64,000 bases of DNA from T3Sed10-241 sp036751905 (GCA_036751905.1 DAIOTP010000003.1:3773-67772); one strand, 5' to 3'; shown: positions 52,589 to 61,834, counted from the first letter of the stretch. Numbers and translations: made by a program. The notes: generated by a model not told the origin, from the letters alone.

Positions 52589-53374
52589 TTAGGGCCGCAT
52601 GGCATCAGCGATTTCCGAGGGCAAATATTCAAAAAATGTATCACCTCTAAGGCCTATGCGCAGGGTTTCGAGGGCTATGGTGTCAAAGGGGGCAATATTA
52701 CCCAAATTTACATTGGCGCCAATTAACTTTACGAACCATACCTGCTGAGTCTTTTGCGGAGCCTCCCATATAATGTCTTCTGATTTCACCTTTGCAAGTA
52801 TTTTGTTTACGAGCACCACATGCGCAGTACCATTGGGTCGGTATATGCCCACATTGCCGCTCTCGCGCGCCTCGGCTATCACCTTCCAGCTTCCTGCACG
52901 CAGCTCGGAGTCCATCATTTTCACCCACTTACCTGGAGCAATAAGAATTCCTTCTTCCTTGCTACCCACTTCTGAGAGTACGGTAAAGTCTTTGGCCAGC
53001 TCCTGTATGTAGTTGAGCTTGACGTCGTGCTCTAGATGTATGCTGCCATCAGACACCTCCACCATGTGCAATCCGAGCTCTGTCACCATTTTGCGGTAAG
53101 CATCAAACATGCCCCGCGCAATAAAGGCTTCAAATAGGGTTCCTCCCACATACACCTTCATGTCGGCTTCATGGTAGAGTTTAATCTTTTTGTTCAGATT
53201 GCGTGTCACGAAAGAAGTGCCAAAGCCGAGCTTTACCAAATCGGTACAGTCCAGGCTGGCATCTATAAAATCTTCAGCTTCGCGCAAGCTCAGGCCCTTG
53301 TCCATTACCATGGTGAGGCCATTGTTGCGGGGCCTGTGGGTACGCTCAGGGATAAAAGGCAAAGAATAATTCAT
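52589..53374 (-). CDS. Phosphosulfolactate synthase (ComA family)
   Basis: A 261-residue TIM-barrel protein of the ComA family. It starts MNYSLPFIPERTHRPRNNGL and carries TMVMDKGLSLREAEDFIDAS, LVKLGFGTSFVTR, MKVYVGGTLFEAF and VEVSDGSIHLE. ComA adds sulfite to phosphoenolpyruvate to make (2R)-phospho-3-sulfolactate, the first step of coenzyme M synthesis in methanogens. In Bacteroidota this could instead feed sulfolactate or sulfonolipid synthesis, which is inference. I use the ATG at 53374, 11 bases after the TPR gene. Confidence 0.85.
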   Translation of the reverse strand: MNYSLPFIPERTHRPRNNGLTMVMDKGLSLREAEDFIDASLDCTDLVKLGFGTSFVTRNLNKKIKLYHEADMKVYVGGTLFEAFIARGMFDAYRKMVTELGLHMVEVSDGSIHLEHDVKLNYIQELAKDFTVLSEVGSKEEGILIAPGKWVKMMDSELRAGSWKVIAEARESGNVGIYRPNGTAHVVLVNKILAKVKSEDIIWEAPQKTQQVWFVKLIGANVNLGNIAPFDTIALETLRIGLRGDTFFEYLPSEIADAMRP

Positions 53375-53385
53375 TGATAATAAAG

Positions 53386-54795
53386 TCACTTTACTGAACC
53401 TGCATCGATCCAGCCGGCAATATTCGCAAATTGTTGGTATTGCGGAAAAATGCTGCGAAGATATTCAAGTCCTTCGTCACTATTGACCAAAGCCTCTGCA
53501 ATTATTACTTCGGCTTGTAGCGGTTTGCCATCAAGGGCGAGGTATTTCACTAGATGCCAGACCAAATCAGTGCTTTGGGGTATTTGTGACATGCCCATTC
53601 GTGTGGTTTCAACCGCTACGGCACTGCCCAAATCAATGAACCTCATTTCAGCAAGGCCCATCCAACTTTCGTCGTCATCCACAAATAATTTGCACATGTC
53701 TTCATAGGTTTGCTCCGCTTCGTGGATGCGGCCGTCTTTGACAAGGGCTTCGGCATAGATGTGCCAGTTGTCAATGTGCTGCTCATCCTTCTGCACAGCT
53801 GCTTTGTAGAAAGCGAGCGCTTCGGTCATGTTGTCCTGTGCTTCCCGTACTGCACCCAGGCCCATCAAAGCATCGGTATGAGAACGGTCAATTGAAAGTG
53901 CCAAAGTGTAATTTGATTCGGCTTTCGCCAAATCGCCAAGGCGTTCAAAGCACTCTCCTATGGCTGCGTATACCGAGGGGTTTTGGCTGTCATAATCGAG
54001 TGATTCGGTGTAAGAAGCAATGGCTTCTACATCACGCTCACAGATGGTGAGTAAATTGCCCTGCATAATGAGGGCATTTGTAAAATCCTCTTCAATCACC
54101 AGGCAGTAATCAATCGCTTGCAGCGCCATTTCAAAGAGCCCCAGCTTTTCATAGCAGAGTGCAAGGTTGTACCATGCCACAAAATTGTAGGGGTGATCTT
54201 CCAGGAAGGAGGTAAAAAACTCCACACCATGTTCTACCTCTTCGGCCATATCGAAACAGTAGCCCAACTCAAAGAGGCATGCCTCATGGTGGGGATTGAT
54301 GGACAGTGACTGCTTGAGGCTTTGGATAGCACCCTGGTAATCGTCCACCATTTCCTGTTCAAAAGCAAGGTCGAGAAATATTTCTTCCTGATTTTCAGTA
54401 GTTGTGTTTAGGGCTTTGATCAAGCAAGCCTTGGTGCCTTCATGGTCACTCAAGTTGCGGTGCACCACAGCCTTAAAGAGCAACATTTCAGTATTGGTAG
54501 GTTCACTGGCTTCGAGAAAATCCAAAATTTTCAATGCTTTTTTGGGCTTCTTGACCATGAGCAGCACTTGCGCCTGTTTGAGCAACAGCGCTGTACTGCC
54601 CGGGAAGAGATTCAATCCATGCTCAATGGCCTTGCGGGCCTTGTCAGGATGGCCTGAATCAAAATAGTAATCGCTAATGGCTTCCAGCTCTTCCACATCG
54701 AAAAAGTAGGAATCATTGGCCTCTAGCATTGCTTCGAATCGCTCGACAGCTCCCTCGCTGGCATCTGAGAAATATTCGCTGGAAAATTCCGTCAT
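53386..54795 (-). CDS. TPR repeat protein
   Basis: A 469-residue cytoplasmic protein of about ten tetratricopeptide repeats (for example AWYNLALCYEKLGLFEMALQ, NPSVYAAIGECFERLGDLAK and ADALMGLGAV-type units). There is no signal peptide or enzymatic domain. TPR proteins are scaffolds for protein partners, and none is evident here. It leads the minus-strand run ComA-rhodanese-DUF368-aroE, with a -7 element 23 bases upstream of its ATG. Confidence 0.88.
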   Translation of the reverse strand: MTEFSSEYFSDASEGAVERFEAMLEANDSYFFDVEELEAISDYYFDSGHPDKARKAIEHGLNLFPGSTALLLKQAQVLLMVKKPKKALKILDFLEASEPTNTEMLLFKAVVHRNLSDHEGTKACLIKALNTTTENQEEIFLDLAFEQEMVDDYQGAIQSLKQSLSINPHHEACLFELGYCFDMAEEVEHGVEFFTSFLEDHPYNFVAWYNLALCYEKLGLFEMALQAIDYCLVIEEDFTNALIMQGNLLTICERDVEAIASYTESLDYDSQNPSVYAAIGECFERLGDLAKAESNYTLALSIDRSHTDALMGLGAVREAQDNMTEALAFYKAAVQKDEQHIDNWHIYAEALVKDGRIHEAEQTYEDMCKLFVDDDESWMGLAEMRFIDLGSAVAVETTRMGMSQIPQSTDLVWHLVKYLALDGKPLQAEVIIAEALVNSDEGLEYLRSIFPQYQQFANIAGWIDAGSVK

Positions 54796-54818
54796 AGGTT
54801 AAAACTGGCGTTGTGCTT

Positions 54819-54826
54819 CAAAATTA
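54819..54826 (-). promoter_or_regulatory. -7 promoter element TAATTTTG of the TPR operon
   Basis: Exact TAnnTTTG match on the minus strand, 23 bases upstream of the ATG at 54795, in the 239-base divergent region shared with glmM. Confidence 0.55.
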
Positions 54827-55012
54827 TGAAATGCACGTCCCAATGCTATCTCAATACACATTTGTTTTGAACAACGCTATACACATAATGGTGTTGTGCA
54901 AGAAGCACAATTGTCCCTTATATATAGGCTTAGGCAAAGGTAATGAATAAACACATGCTGCGCCCATTGAAATGCCATGGAGCAGGTCTAGGCCAGTTGC
55001 AGTCAGTATGTT

Positions 55013-55020
55013 TACTTTTG
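55013..55020 (+). promoter_or_regulatory. -7 promoter element TACTTTTG that decides the glmM start
   Basis: Exact TAnnTTTG match 14 bases before the TTG at 55035. Starts upstream of it, at 54972 or at the ATG at 55008, would put the promoter inside the gene. Confidence 0.58.
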
Positions 55021-55034
55021 CAAAAAAAACAGCA

Positions 55035-56405
55035 TTGACACTCATTAAGTCCATTTCAGGCATCCGCGGCACCATAGGTGGCAGCCCTGGCGACAACCTC
55101 AGCCCAATAGATATCGTAAAATTTACCGCCTCTTATGGCAGCATGCTCATGGAAGCCAGTGGNNNNNNNNNNCGCGATGCACGGCCCAGCGGATTCATGC
55201 TCAACCAGCTCGTCACAGCCACCCTCACAGGCATGGGTATTGACGTGGTAGACCTCGGGCTGAGCACTACCCCAACGGTAGAAATGGCTGTAAGCATGGA
55301 GCAGGCCCAGGGCGGCATCATTCTCACAGCCAGCCACAACCCCGTGCAGTGGAATGCCCTTAAGCTCCTCAATGAAAAAGGGGAATTCATCAAGGCTGAG
55401 CAAGGTCAGCGCGTTATAGACCTGGCACGCCGGGATGACTATCAATTTGCACCTGTGGAAAAACTGGGCAGCATACGCGAGGACCGCAGTTACCTGCAAA
55501 AACACATCGATGCAGTGTGTGCGCATCCCTTGGTTGAGAAAGACGCCATACGCAAGGCCGGATTCAAAATCGCTGTGGACGCAGTCAATTCTACGGGAGG
55601 AATCTACGTGCCTGCATTGCTCGAAGCACTGGGCGTGGCCCACGTAGAATGTCTGCACTGTGAGCCCAACGGCCTTTTCGCTCACAATCCTGAACCCCTG
55701 CCCGAACATCTTACTGAGCTCTCCGCATTGGTGCGCAGCAAAGGCATGGACCTTGGCATTACCGTCGACCCGGATGTAGATCGACTGGCTTTCGTCAATG
55801 AGGATGGCAGCATGTTCGGTGAAGAATATACTTTGGTAGCCGTAGCCGACTATGTGTTGGCCAACACGAAAGGACCTGCCGTGAGCAATTTGTCATCCAC
55901 CCGCGCCTTGGCCGATGTAGCCGCAAAGCATGGAGTAGCCTATCACGCCAGCGCCGTGGGCGAGGTAAACGTGGTTGAAAAAATGAAAGAAACAGGAGCT
56001 GTGATTGGCGGTGAAGGCAATGGAGGTATCATTGTACCCGACCTGCACTACGGGCGTGATGCATTGATTGGCATTGGTTTGTTTCTTTCGCATTTGGCGA
56101 AAAGCCAATTGAGCATGAGCGCGCTCAAAGCCAGCTACCCCCAGTACGCCATGTCGAAAAACAAAATTGCACTCAGTGCACAAACCGATGTGGATGCCAT
56201 ACTGCGGCATACCGCGGCCCACTTTGACAGAGAGCGCATTGACACCACGGATGGTGTGAAAATCGATTTCGCAGAAGGCTGGGTGCATTTGCGAAAAAGC
56301 AATACAGAACCGATCATCAGGGTATACGCCGAAGGCAAGTCGGCTGAACATGCCGGCATGCTCGCTGGCAAAGTAATGGACAGCATTCAGGCTGTAATTT
56401 CGTAA
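55035..56405 (+). CDS. glmM: Phosphoglucosamine mutase / phosphohexomutase
   Basis: An enzyme converting glucosamine 6-phosphate to the 1-phosphate for UDP-GlcNAc synthesis. It begins LTLIKSISGIRGTIGGSPGD at a TTG, matching the family opening. LSTTPTVEMAV, the phosphoserine loop GGIILTASHNPVQWNALKLL and the metal loop VDPDVDRLAF follow. A 10-N gap sits just before RDARPSG, where relatives carry about 8-12 more residues, so the real gap is probably longer than 10 bases. Phosphomannomutase activity cannot be excluded from sequence alone. The cysteine desulfurase gene follows after 25 bases. Confidence 0.9.
   Translation: MTLIKSISGIRGTIGGSPGDNLSPIDIVKFTASYGSMLMEASXXXXRDARPSGFMLNQLVTATLTGMGIDVVDLGLSTTPTVEMAVSMEQAQGGIILTASHNPVQWNALKLLNEKGEFIKAEQGQRVIDLARRDDYQFAPVEKLGSIREDRSYLQKHIDAVCAHPLVEKDAIRKAGFKIAVDAVNSTGGIYVPALLEALGVAHVECLHCEPNGLFAHNPEPLPEHLTELSALVRSKGMDLGITVDPDVDRLAFVNEDGSMFGEEYTLVAVADYVLANTKGPAVSNLSSTRALADVAAKHGVAYHASAVGEVNVVEKMKETGAVIGGEGNGGIIVPDLHYGRDALIGIGLFLSHLAKSQLSMSALKASYPQYAMSKNKIALSAQTDVDAILRHTAAHFDRERIDTTDGVKIDFAEGWVHLRKSNTEPIIRVYAEGKSAEHAGMLAGKVMDSIQAVIS
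55163..55172. other. Assembly gap (10 N) inside glmM
   Basis: Ten N. The frame agrees on both sides, but the protein is short at this point against the family, so bases are probably missing. Confidence 0.9.
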
Positions 56406-56410
56406 ATTCG
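56403..56410 (+). promoter_or_regulatory. Variant -7 element TAAATTCG overlapping the glmM stop
   Basis: One mismatch to TAnnTTTG, 20 bases before the ATG at 56431. It could give the desulfurase gene its own promoter in addition to read-through from glmM. Confidence 0.38.
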
Positions 56411-56430
56411 CATCGCTCAAGCCCACCTAC

Positions 56431-57585
56431 ATGAACGTTTACTTTGACAATGCCGCCACAACAGCGCTTGCCCCGGAAGCTCTGGAAGCCATGCTTCCAT
56501 GGATGAAAGACCATTATGGAAATCCATCAAGCACACACCATTACGGCCGCAAGGTAAAATCGGCAGTGGAAATGGCCCGCAAAAATATGGCGCGCCTACT
56601 CAATTGTTCGCCTATGGAAATATGCTTTACCTCAGGCGGTACCGAGGCTGACAATACCGCCCTGCGCGGGTCGGTGATGCAGCTGGGTGTAAAACACGTA
56701 ATCAGTTCAGCAATTGAGCACCATGCTGTATTACACACACTTGAGAGTTTGCATGAACAGGGGCTTATACAGCTCAGCATGGTAGAGCTCGACAGCAAGG
56801 GACAAATCAACCTCGGGCATCTTGAAGCGCTATTGGCCAAGGCCAATGAAAAAACCTTGGTAAGCCTTATGCATGCCAACAATGAAATTGGGACCATGAT
56901 TGATTTGCAAGCTGTAGCGGCGCTCTGCAAAGAATACGATGCACTTTTTCACTCAGATACGGTGCAAACCATGGGACATTATCCCTTCGATTTGGCCAAA
57001 GCTGATGTGGATTTTTTGGTAGGTTCAGCCCACAAATTTCACGGACCCAAAGGAATAGGTTTTCTTTATATCAACCGCAGGGCCCATTTGGAACCCCTCA
57101 TTTATGGGGGCTCGCAGGAGCGCAACATGCGTGCAGGCACCGAAAACGTGTATGGCATTGTGGGAATGGCGAAGGCGCTTGAACTCGCTCTTGAACAGCA
57201 ACAAATGCATCAGGAGCACATTTCAGCATTGAAGGAGCACATGAAAGCTGAGCTGCTCAAGGCTTTCCCCGGGCTTGTGGTCAACGGTTGTGAGGCACAA
57301 AGCCTCTACACCGTACTGAACGTAACTTTTCCACCCAGCCCACAGGGCGACATGCTGCTCTTTTTACTCGATATTGATGGTATAGCCGTTTCGGGTGGCA
57401 GCGCATGCTCATCGGGCTCCAACCAGGGAAGCCACGTATTGAGGGGTATCACAGGCAACGCTGCGCGTGAAGGAACCAGTATACGGTTCAGCTTTGGCAG
57501 GTACAATACGATGGAAGAAGTGGACTACACAATTGAAAAGTTGAAACAACACTTTACAAGTTCGGTAAGCAAAACCATGGCTTAA
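56431..57585 (+). CDS. Cysteine desulfurase (IscS/NifS family)
   Basis: A 384-residue PLP enzyme that takes sulfur from cysteine for Fe-S clusters or tRNA thiolation. It opens with VYFDNAATTALAPEA. The PLP Lys is Lys202 in GSAHKFHGPKG, and the persulfide Cys is Cys326 in SGGSACSSGSNQGSHVL. The Cys loop is of the group I (IscS/NifS) type. No iscU or suf genes are next to it. It follows glmM and meets trmH tail to tail with a 4-base overlap. Confidence 0.93.
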   Translation: MNVYFDNAATTALAPEALEAMLPWMKDHYGNPSSTHHYGRKVKSAVEMARKNMARLLNCSPMEICFTSGGTEADNTALRGSVMQLGVKHVISSAIEHHAVLHTLESLHEQGLIQLSMVELDSKGQINLGHLEALLAKANEKTLVSLMHANNEIGTMIDLQAVAALCKEYDALFHSDTVQTMGHYPFDLAKADVDFLVGSAHKFHGPKGIGFLYINRRAHLEPLIYGGSQERNMRAGTENVYGIVGMAKALELALEQQQMHQEHISALKEHMKAELLKAFPGLVVNGCEAQSLYTVLNVTFPPSPQGDMLLFLLDIDGIAVSGGSACSSGSNQGSHVLRGITGNAAREGTSIRFSFGRYNTMEEVDYTIEKLKQHFTSSVSKTMA

Positions 57586-58328
57586 ACCGCTTTACTCAGC
57601 CAAGGGGCCACAATGGCAGCACTCATGGCCACATTCAGCGACTCACCCCCACCCCGCTTCGGAATGTTGATGTAATGGCCCACCTCAAGCGATACCTCCT
57701 TGCTTATACCGTGGGCTTCTGATCCAAGCACCATTACCGGGCTTTCGCCAAATGGGTATCCGTATACCGGCTCACCGTGCATATGCGCTCCGTATATTTG
57801 CCGAAAAGGCGCTTGCTGCGCTAACCATTGCGGCAAATTGACATATGCCACCTTCACCCGAAAAACACTTCCCATGCTGGCTTGCACCACTTTGGGATTA
57901 TATATGTCAACACAATGCACACCACACACAAGGTATGGCATACCGAACCAATCGCTAATGCGGAGAATGGTACCCATATTGCCCGGATCGCTTACCCCAT
58001 CGAGCGCAAACAAGGGTTTACCCAATGGTGGCTCGGGAGTTACTTCCGGTTTTTCAAAAACCGCCAGGATACCTTGTGGCGATTTGAGTGAAGAAAGCTG
58101 TCCGAAGGTCTTCAAATCGGCGCGGAATGCATATGCTGGCAGCGGGTAAGGATAATCATCAGCGCTACCAGTAAACACCAGATAGTGTGGTATATGACCC
58201 GCGATGAGTGCCTCTCCAACCAATTTCACCCCCTCCACCACAAAAAGTGCAAACTGATCTCGGTACTTTTTTTGTTGGAGTGATTTAATCACCTTTGAAT
58301 CTTTATTGTTCAGTGCTTGATGCATCAT
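57582..58328 (-). CDS. TrmH/SpoU family RNA 2'-O-methyltransferase
   Basis: A 248-residue SPOUT methyltransferase. The three SpoU motifs are visible: DPGNMGTILRISDWFG, VMVLGSEAHGIS and ESLNVAMSAAIV. The N-terminal region (KVIKSLQQKKYRDQFALFVV) is the rRNA/tRNA substrate-binding part of the TsnR/TrmH type. The target nucleotide is not known. It is divergent from tamL, and this pairing recurs in Bacteroidota as far as I recall. It overlaps the desulfurase gene by 4 bases at the 3' end. Confidence 0.92.
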   Translation of the reverse strand: MMHQALNNKDSKVIKSLQQKKYRDQFALFVVEGVKLVGEALIAGHIPHYLVFTGSADDYPYPLPAYAFRADLKTFGQLSSLKSPQGILAVFEKPEVTPEPPLGKPLFALDGVSDPGNMGTILRISDWFGMPYLVCGVHCVDIYNPKVVQASMGSVFRVKVAYVNLPQWLAQQAPFRQIYGAHMHGEPVYGYPFGESPVMVLGSEAHGISKEVSLEVGHYINIPKRGGGESLNVAMSAAIVAPWLSKAV

Positions 58329-58351
58329 TATCTGGAAGGATTAAACGCCAT

Positions 58352-60859
58352 TTGAGGACACAAATATGCCATAACATTCCGGCACTTATAGCGTGTAGCC
58401 TGTTGTTGGGATTGTTGGGTTGTAACCCCACCAAGCGCCTGGCCGATGGCGAATATCTGCTTAGGCGCAATAAAATTGAGCTGGACGGCAGCAACAATGT
58501 AGATCGTGAAGGCCTGCAATCGACAATAAGGCCTAACCCCAACAGGCGTATTTTGGGTATTATCCCTTTTTACCTTTGGGCCTACAATGTGCCGAATCCT
58601 GATCATTTTGAAAGCCGTGACAAAAAACGACTCGCCAAGCTCGAAGACAAAAATGAAAAACGCGAGCGAAAAGGCAAGCCCCCTAAAGCACTAAAACCCT
58701 CGGGTTCGTGGTGGACTGAAACTGTGGGCGAACCACCTGTGCTTACCGACACTTCGTTGGTAAGACGAAGCAAAGAACAAATGCGGACCTACATGGTGAA
58801 GCAAGGCTGGTTCAACGCCACTGTTGATACAGAAGTGAAAAACCTGACACGAGAAAAACAACAAGAAGTAGTCTATACAGTACACACTGGAAAGCCCTAT
58901 GTAATTGACAGCGTGTTTTTTGAAGTATACGACCCAGGCATCATGCGCAGAATAGACCGCGTAATTCAATCGAGCAACAGGCTGCGAAGTGGGCGTCGAT
59001 TTAATATAGATGAGCTTGATGCTGAACGGACAGCCATAACCCGATTGCTGCGCAATGAAGGATACTATGACTTCAACAAAGATCTGTTGTACTTTGATGT
59101 GGACACAGCACTCGGACGCCATGCCGTTCACCTCACATTGGGCTTGCATGCACGCACACTGCCTTATGCCAACAATCCGGACAGCCTTCTCAAAGTGCCC
59201 TATAAGCAATATACCATTGGTTCGGTGACAATTATCGACAGGCCCAACCTTCGTGATGTAGCGGTAGACCAAGCCGACACACTGAGGGTGGATGGCTACC
59301 TCGTCATCGATCAAAACCAAGTGCAAGTAAGGCCTCGGGTAATTACAAGCAACATACTTTTTTCACAGGGTGATTTTTACAGGGCGGATAGGGTGACCAC
59401 CACCTACCGCCGTTTAAGCAGCTTACAACCAGTGCGCAGCAGCAACATACGGTTTACACCCGCTGAAGAAGGAGAAGAAAATACCCTACTTAACTGTATG
59501 ATTGCCATCACGCCAGCGCCAAAACAAAGCGTGTCCGTGGAGGGACGGGGCACCAACCGCGGCGGCTTTTTGGGCATACAAGGTGGCCTGTCGTACAAAA
59601 ACCGAAATATATTTGGTGGAGCCGAAGCCTTGGAAATCAACCTGCGTGGTGGCCTTGAAGCACAACAACTCCTCACGGGGTCGGCCACCCGCGTTGATGA
59701 TGCCGCAGCCCAGGCCAGCCGCAATGTGCGTTTCAACACAGTGGAGTTTGGTCCGGAGGTGGCACTTACCTTTCCCAAGTTCCTGATTCCCGTGCATGCA
59801 GAGAATTTTGCGAAAAGCGCTGACCCGCGAACAACTTTTCGCGCAAACCTCAACTACCAATTGCGCCCTGACTATGAGCGGGCGCGTTCATTTGCTTCGC
59901 TTACTTACCGGTGGAGCGATACGGATGAGAAACAGTGGGCGGTAAGCCCGGCAGAAATAAGTTTGATCTCAATCAACAAATCCGACCTGTTCAGAGAGCA
60001 ATTGGAGGAAATCAACAATATTTTTCTCACCAACAGCTTCAATGACCATTTCATTGCCGCAGGACGTGTGGTGTACACGGAAACCAACCAAAGGCCGGGC
60101 GTGACAGGGAAAAACAGCTTTTATTTCCGCAGTGAATTGGAGTCGGCGGGCTCTTTGTTGCGCGCGATATCGCAGGTTACCAACAGGCCGGTGGATAGCC
60201 TTGGCAGCTATCAGGTATTCGGAATCAACTTTGCCCAATACGTAAAAACCTTGCAGGACCTGCGGTATTTTCGGCACCACAATGACAAAATGAGCACGGC
60301 ATACCGTTTCGCAGGGGGTGTAGGCGTACCATTTAGGAACTTGAATGTATTGCCTTTTGAGAAGAGTTTTTTTGGAGGTGGAGCCAATGACATCAGGGCT
60401 TGGGAAGCGCGCACATTGGGCCCGGGATCCTTCCGCGATCCAGAGCGGAATTTTGACAAGATCGGTGACATATTGCTGGAAGCGAATGTGGAATACCGCT
60501 TTGCTTTGATTGGTGTCCTTGAAGGAGCCTTGTTTGTAGACGCCGGGAATATTTGGAACATTCGGGAAGACCCGCAAAGACCGGGAGCCAATTTTGAGCT
60601 GAACCGATTTTGGCGGGAAATAGCAGTAGGCACCGGTGTGGGTGTGCGTTTCAATTTCGACTTTTTCATTATCCGCGTTGATGCAGGATTGCAAACCCGT
60701 GATCCATCACTTGATCCTGGCGAGCGGTGGTTGTTTCAACCAAAAGACCAGTACAATGCCTTCATTGATGAGATCAATGCAAGCCGCCCGGAAAACCGCC
60801 AACTTGCGCCTTATGTACCCCGATGGAACTTAAACCTTGGAATTGGCTACCCATTTTGA
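58352..60859 (+). CDS. tamL: TamL, TamA-like outer membrane lipoprotein
   Basis: An Omp85 lipoprotein of about 835 residues. The signal ends in LLLGLLGC with the lipid-modified Cys, followed by NPTKRLADGEYLLRRNKIEL. POTRA-like domains precede a barrel with the loop motif GGANDIRAWEARTLGPGSF and a final strand NLNLGIGYPF. TamL is the Bacteroidota counterpart of TamA and works with TamB in outer-membrane biogenesis. No tamB lies next to it here. The start is uncertain: the TTG at 58352 gives a compact signal, and the TTG at 58295 overlaps trmH. Confidence 0.88.
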   Translation: MRTQICHNIPALIACSLLLGLLGCNPTKRLADGEYLLRRNKIELDGSNNVDREGLQSTIRPNPNRRILGIIPFYLWAYNVPNPDHFESRDKKRLAKLEDKNEKRERKGKPPKALKPSGSWWTETVGEPPVLTDTSLVRRSKEQMRTYMVKQGWFNATVDTEVKNLTREKQQEVVYTVHTGKPYVIDSVFFEVYDPGIMRRIDRVIQSSNRLRSGRRFNIDELDAERTAITRLLRNEGYYDFNKDLLYFDVDTALGRHAVHLTLGLHARTLPYANNPDSLLKVPYKQYTIGSVTIIDRPNLRDVAVDQADTLRVDGYLVIDQNQVQVRPRVITSNILFSQGDFYRADRVTTTYRRLSSLQPVRSSNIRFTPAEEGEENTLLNCMIAITPAPKQSVSVEGRGTNRGGFLGIQGGLSYKNRNIFGGAEALEINLRGGLEAQQLLTGSATRVDDAAAQASRNVRFNTVEFGPEVALTFPKFLIPVHAENFAKSADPRTTFRANLNYQLRPDYERARSFASLTYRWSDTDEKQWAVSPAEISLISINKSDLFREQLEEINNIFLTNSFNDHFIAAGRVVYTETNQRPGVTGKNSFYFRSELESAGSLLRAISQVTNRPVDSLGSYQVFGINFAQYVKTLQDLRYFRHHNDKMSTAYRFAGGVGVPFRNLNVLPFEKSFFGGGANDIRAWEARTLGPGSFRDPERNFDKIGDILLEANVEYRFALIGVLEGALFVDAGNIWNIREDPQRPGANFELNRFWREIAVGTGVGVRFNFDFFIIRVDAGLQTRDPSLDPGERWLFQPKDQYNAFIDEINASRPENRQLAPYVPRWNLNLGIGYPF

Positions 60860-60885
60860 GATGGTAGCAGCGCTGAAAGATTTTG

Positions 60886-60893
60886 TAGCTTTG
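60886..60893 (+). promoter_or_regulatory. -7 promoter element TAGCTTTG upstream of accD
   Basis: Exact TAnnTTTG match 17 bases before the ATG at 60911. Confidence 0.57.
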
Positions 60894-60910
60894 CTCCTCA
60901 ATCATAGCCT

Positions 60911-61777
60911 ATGGGTTGGTTCAAACGAATGAAGGAGGGTATTACCACCTCCACGAAAGACAAGAAGGAAACTCCTGAAGGTCTGTGGTATAAGTGCCCA
61001 TCGTGCAGCTCCGTAGTGAGCACAGATGAGCACCAACAGAGCAAATGGGTGTGCGGAAGCTGCAATTACCATGAACGTATTTCGGCCGCCGATTACTTCT
61101 CAATTCTCTTTGATGAGAACAAGTTTACAGAGTTCAACCGGAGCATGTCCTCAGCCGATCCGCTCAAATTTGAGGATACCAAAAAATACACAGATCGCCT
61201 GAGGGCTTCGCAAAAAAGTACCGAACTCAAGGATGCTGTGCGCACTGCTTATGGCAAAATGGAGAATAAAAGAGTGGTGATAGCCGCAATGGATTTTAAA
61301 TTCATTGGAGGATCCATGGGCTCTGTGGTGGGTGAGAAGATAGCACGGGCCATCGATCAAGCCATCAAACTCCACGCCCCGCTCATCATCATCTCCAAAT
61401 CAGGTGGCGCACGCATGATGGAGGCAGGATTCTCACTGATGCAAATGGCCAAGACGGCAGCCAAACTCACCTTACTCGCCGATGCAGGCCTCCCCTATAT
61501 ATCGTTGCTTACCGATCCCACTACCGGAGGAGTAACTGCCAGTTTCGCCATGCTTGGTGACCTCAATGTTGCTGAACCAGGAGCCTTGATTGGTTTCGCC
61601 GGGCCCCGTGTGGTGCGCGAAACCATAGGAAAAGACTTGCCCGAAGGCTTCCAAACAGCCGAATTCGTGCTTGAACACGGGTTTCTCGATTTCATAGTGC
61701 ACCGGCATCAACTCAAAGAGAAACTTTCACTTGCCATCGACTTATTTATGGAAGACGCTGGTGTACCTGAAAAATAA
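60911..61777 (+). CDS. accD: Acetyl-CoA carboxylase carboxyltransferase subunit beta
   Basis: A 288-residue subunit of the carboxyltransferase that makes malonyl-CoA for fatty acid synthesis. The zinc ribbon has Cys29, Cys32, Cys48 and Cys51 (CPSC to CGSC). The crotonase-like core contains MDFKFIGGSMGSVVGEKI, SKSGGARMMEAG and LTDPTTGGVTASFAMLGD, then GFAGPRVVRETIGKDLPEGF. The length is normal. It pairs with accA elsewhere in the genome. Confidence 0.97.
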   Translation: MGWFKRMKEGITTSTKDKKETPEGLWYKCPSCSSVVSTDEHQQSKWVCGSCNYHERISAADYFSILFDENKFTEFNRSMSSADPLKFEDTKKYTDRLRASQKSTELKDAVRTAYGKMENKRVVIAAMDFKFIGGSMGSVVGEKIARAIDQAIKLHAPLIIISKSGGARMMEAGFSLMQMAKTAAKLTLLADAGLPYISLLTDPTTGGVTASFAMLGDLNVAEPGALIGFAGPRVVRETIGKDLPEGFQTAEFVLEHGFLDFIVHRHQLKEKLSLAIDLFMEDAGVPEK

Positions 61778-61780
61778 GCC

Positions 61781-61788
61781 TATCTTTG
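61781..61788 (+). promoter_or_regulatory. -7 promoter element TATCTTTG upstream of rpsO
   Basis: Exact TAnnTTTG match right after the accD stop, leaving a 46-base leader to the rpsO ATG. The leader holds only a small CGAT/ATCG hairpin. Confidence 0.6.
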
Positions 61789-61834
61789 CGTCCGATTTTT
61801 AGATCGCATCACAAACATTTACACAAATTTTGAC

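Noticed and set aside
61789..61834. Ribosomal-protein autoregulatory structure in the rpsO leader
   Set aside because: Only a 4-bp hairpin is visible in 46 bases, not enough to support a known S15-binding motif.
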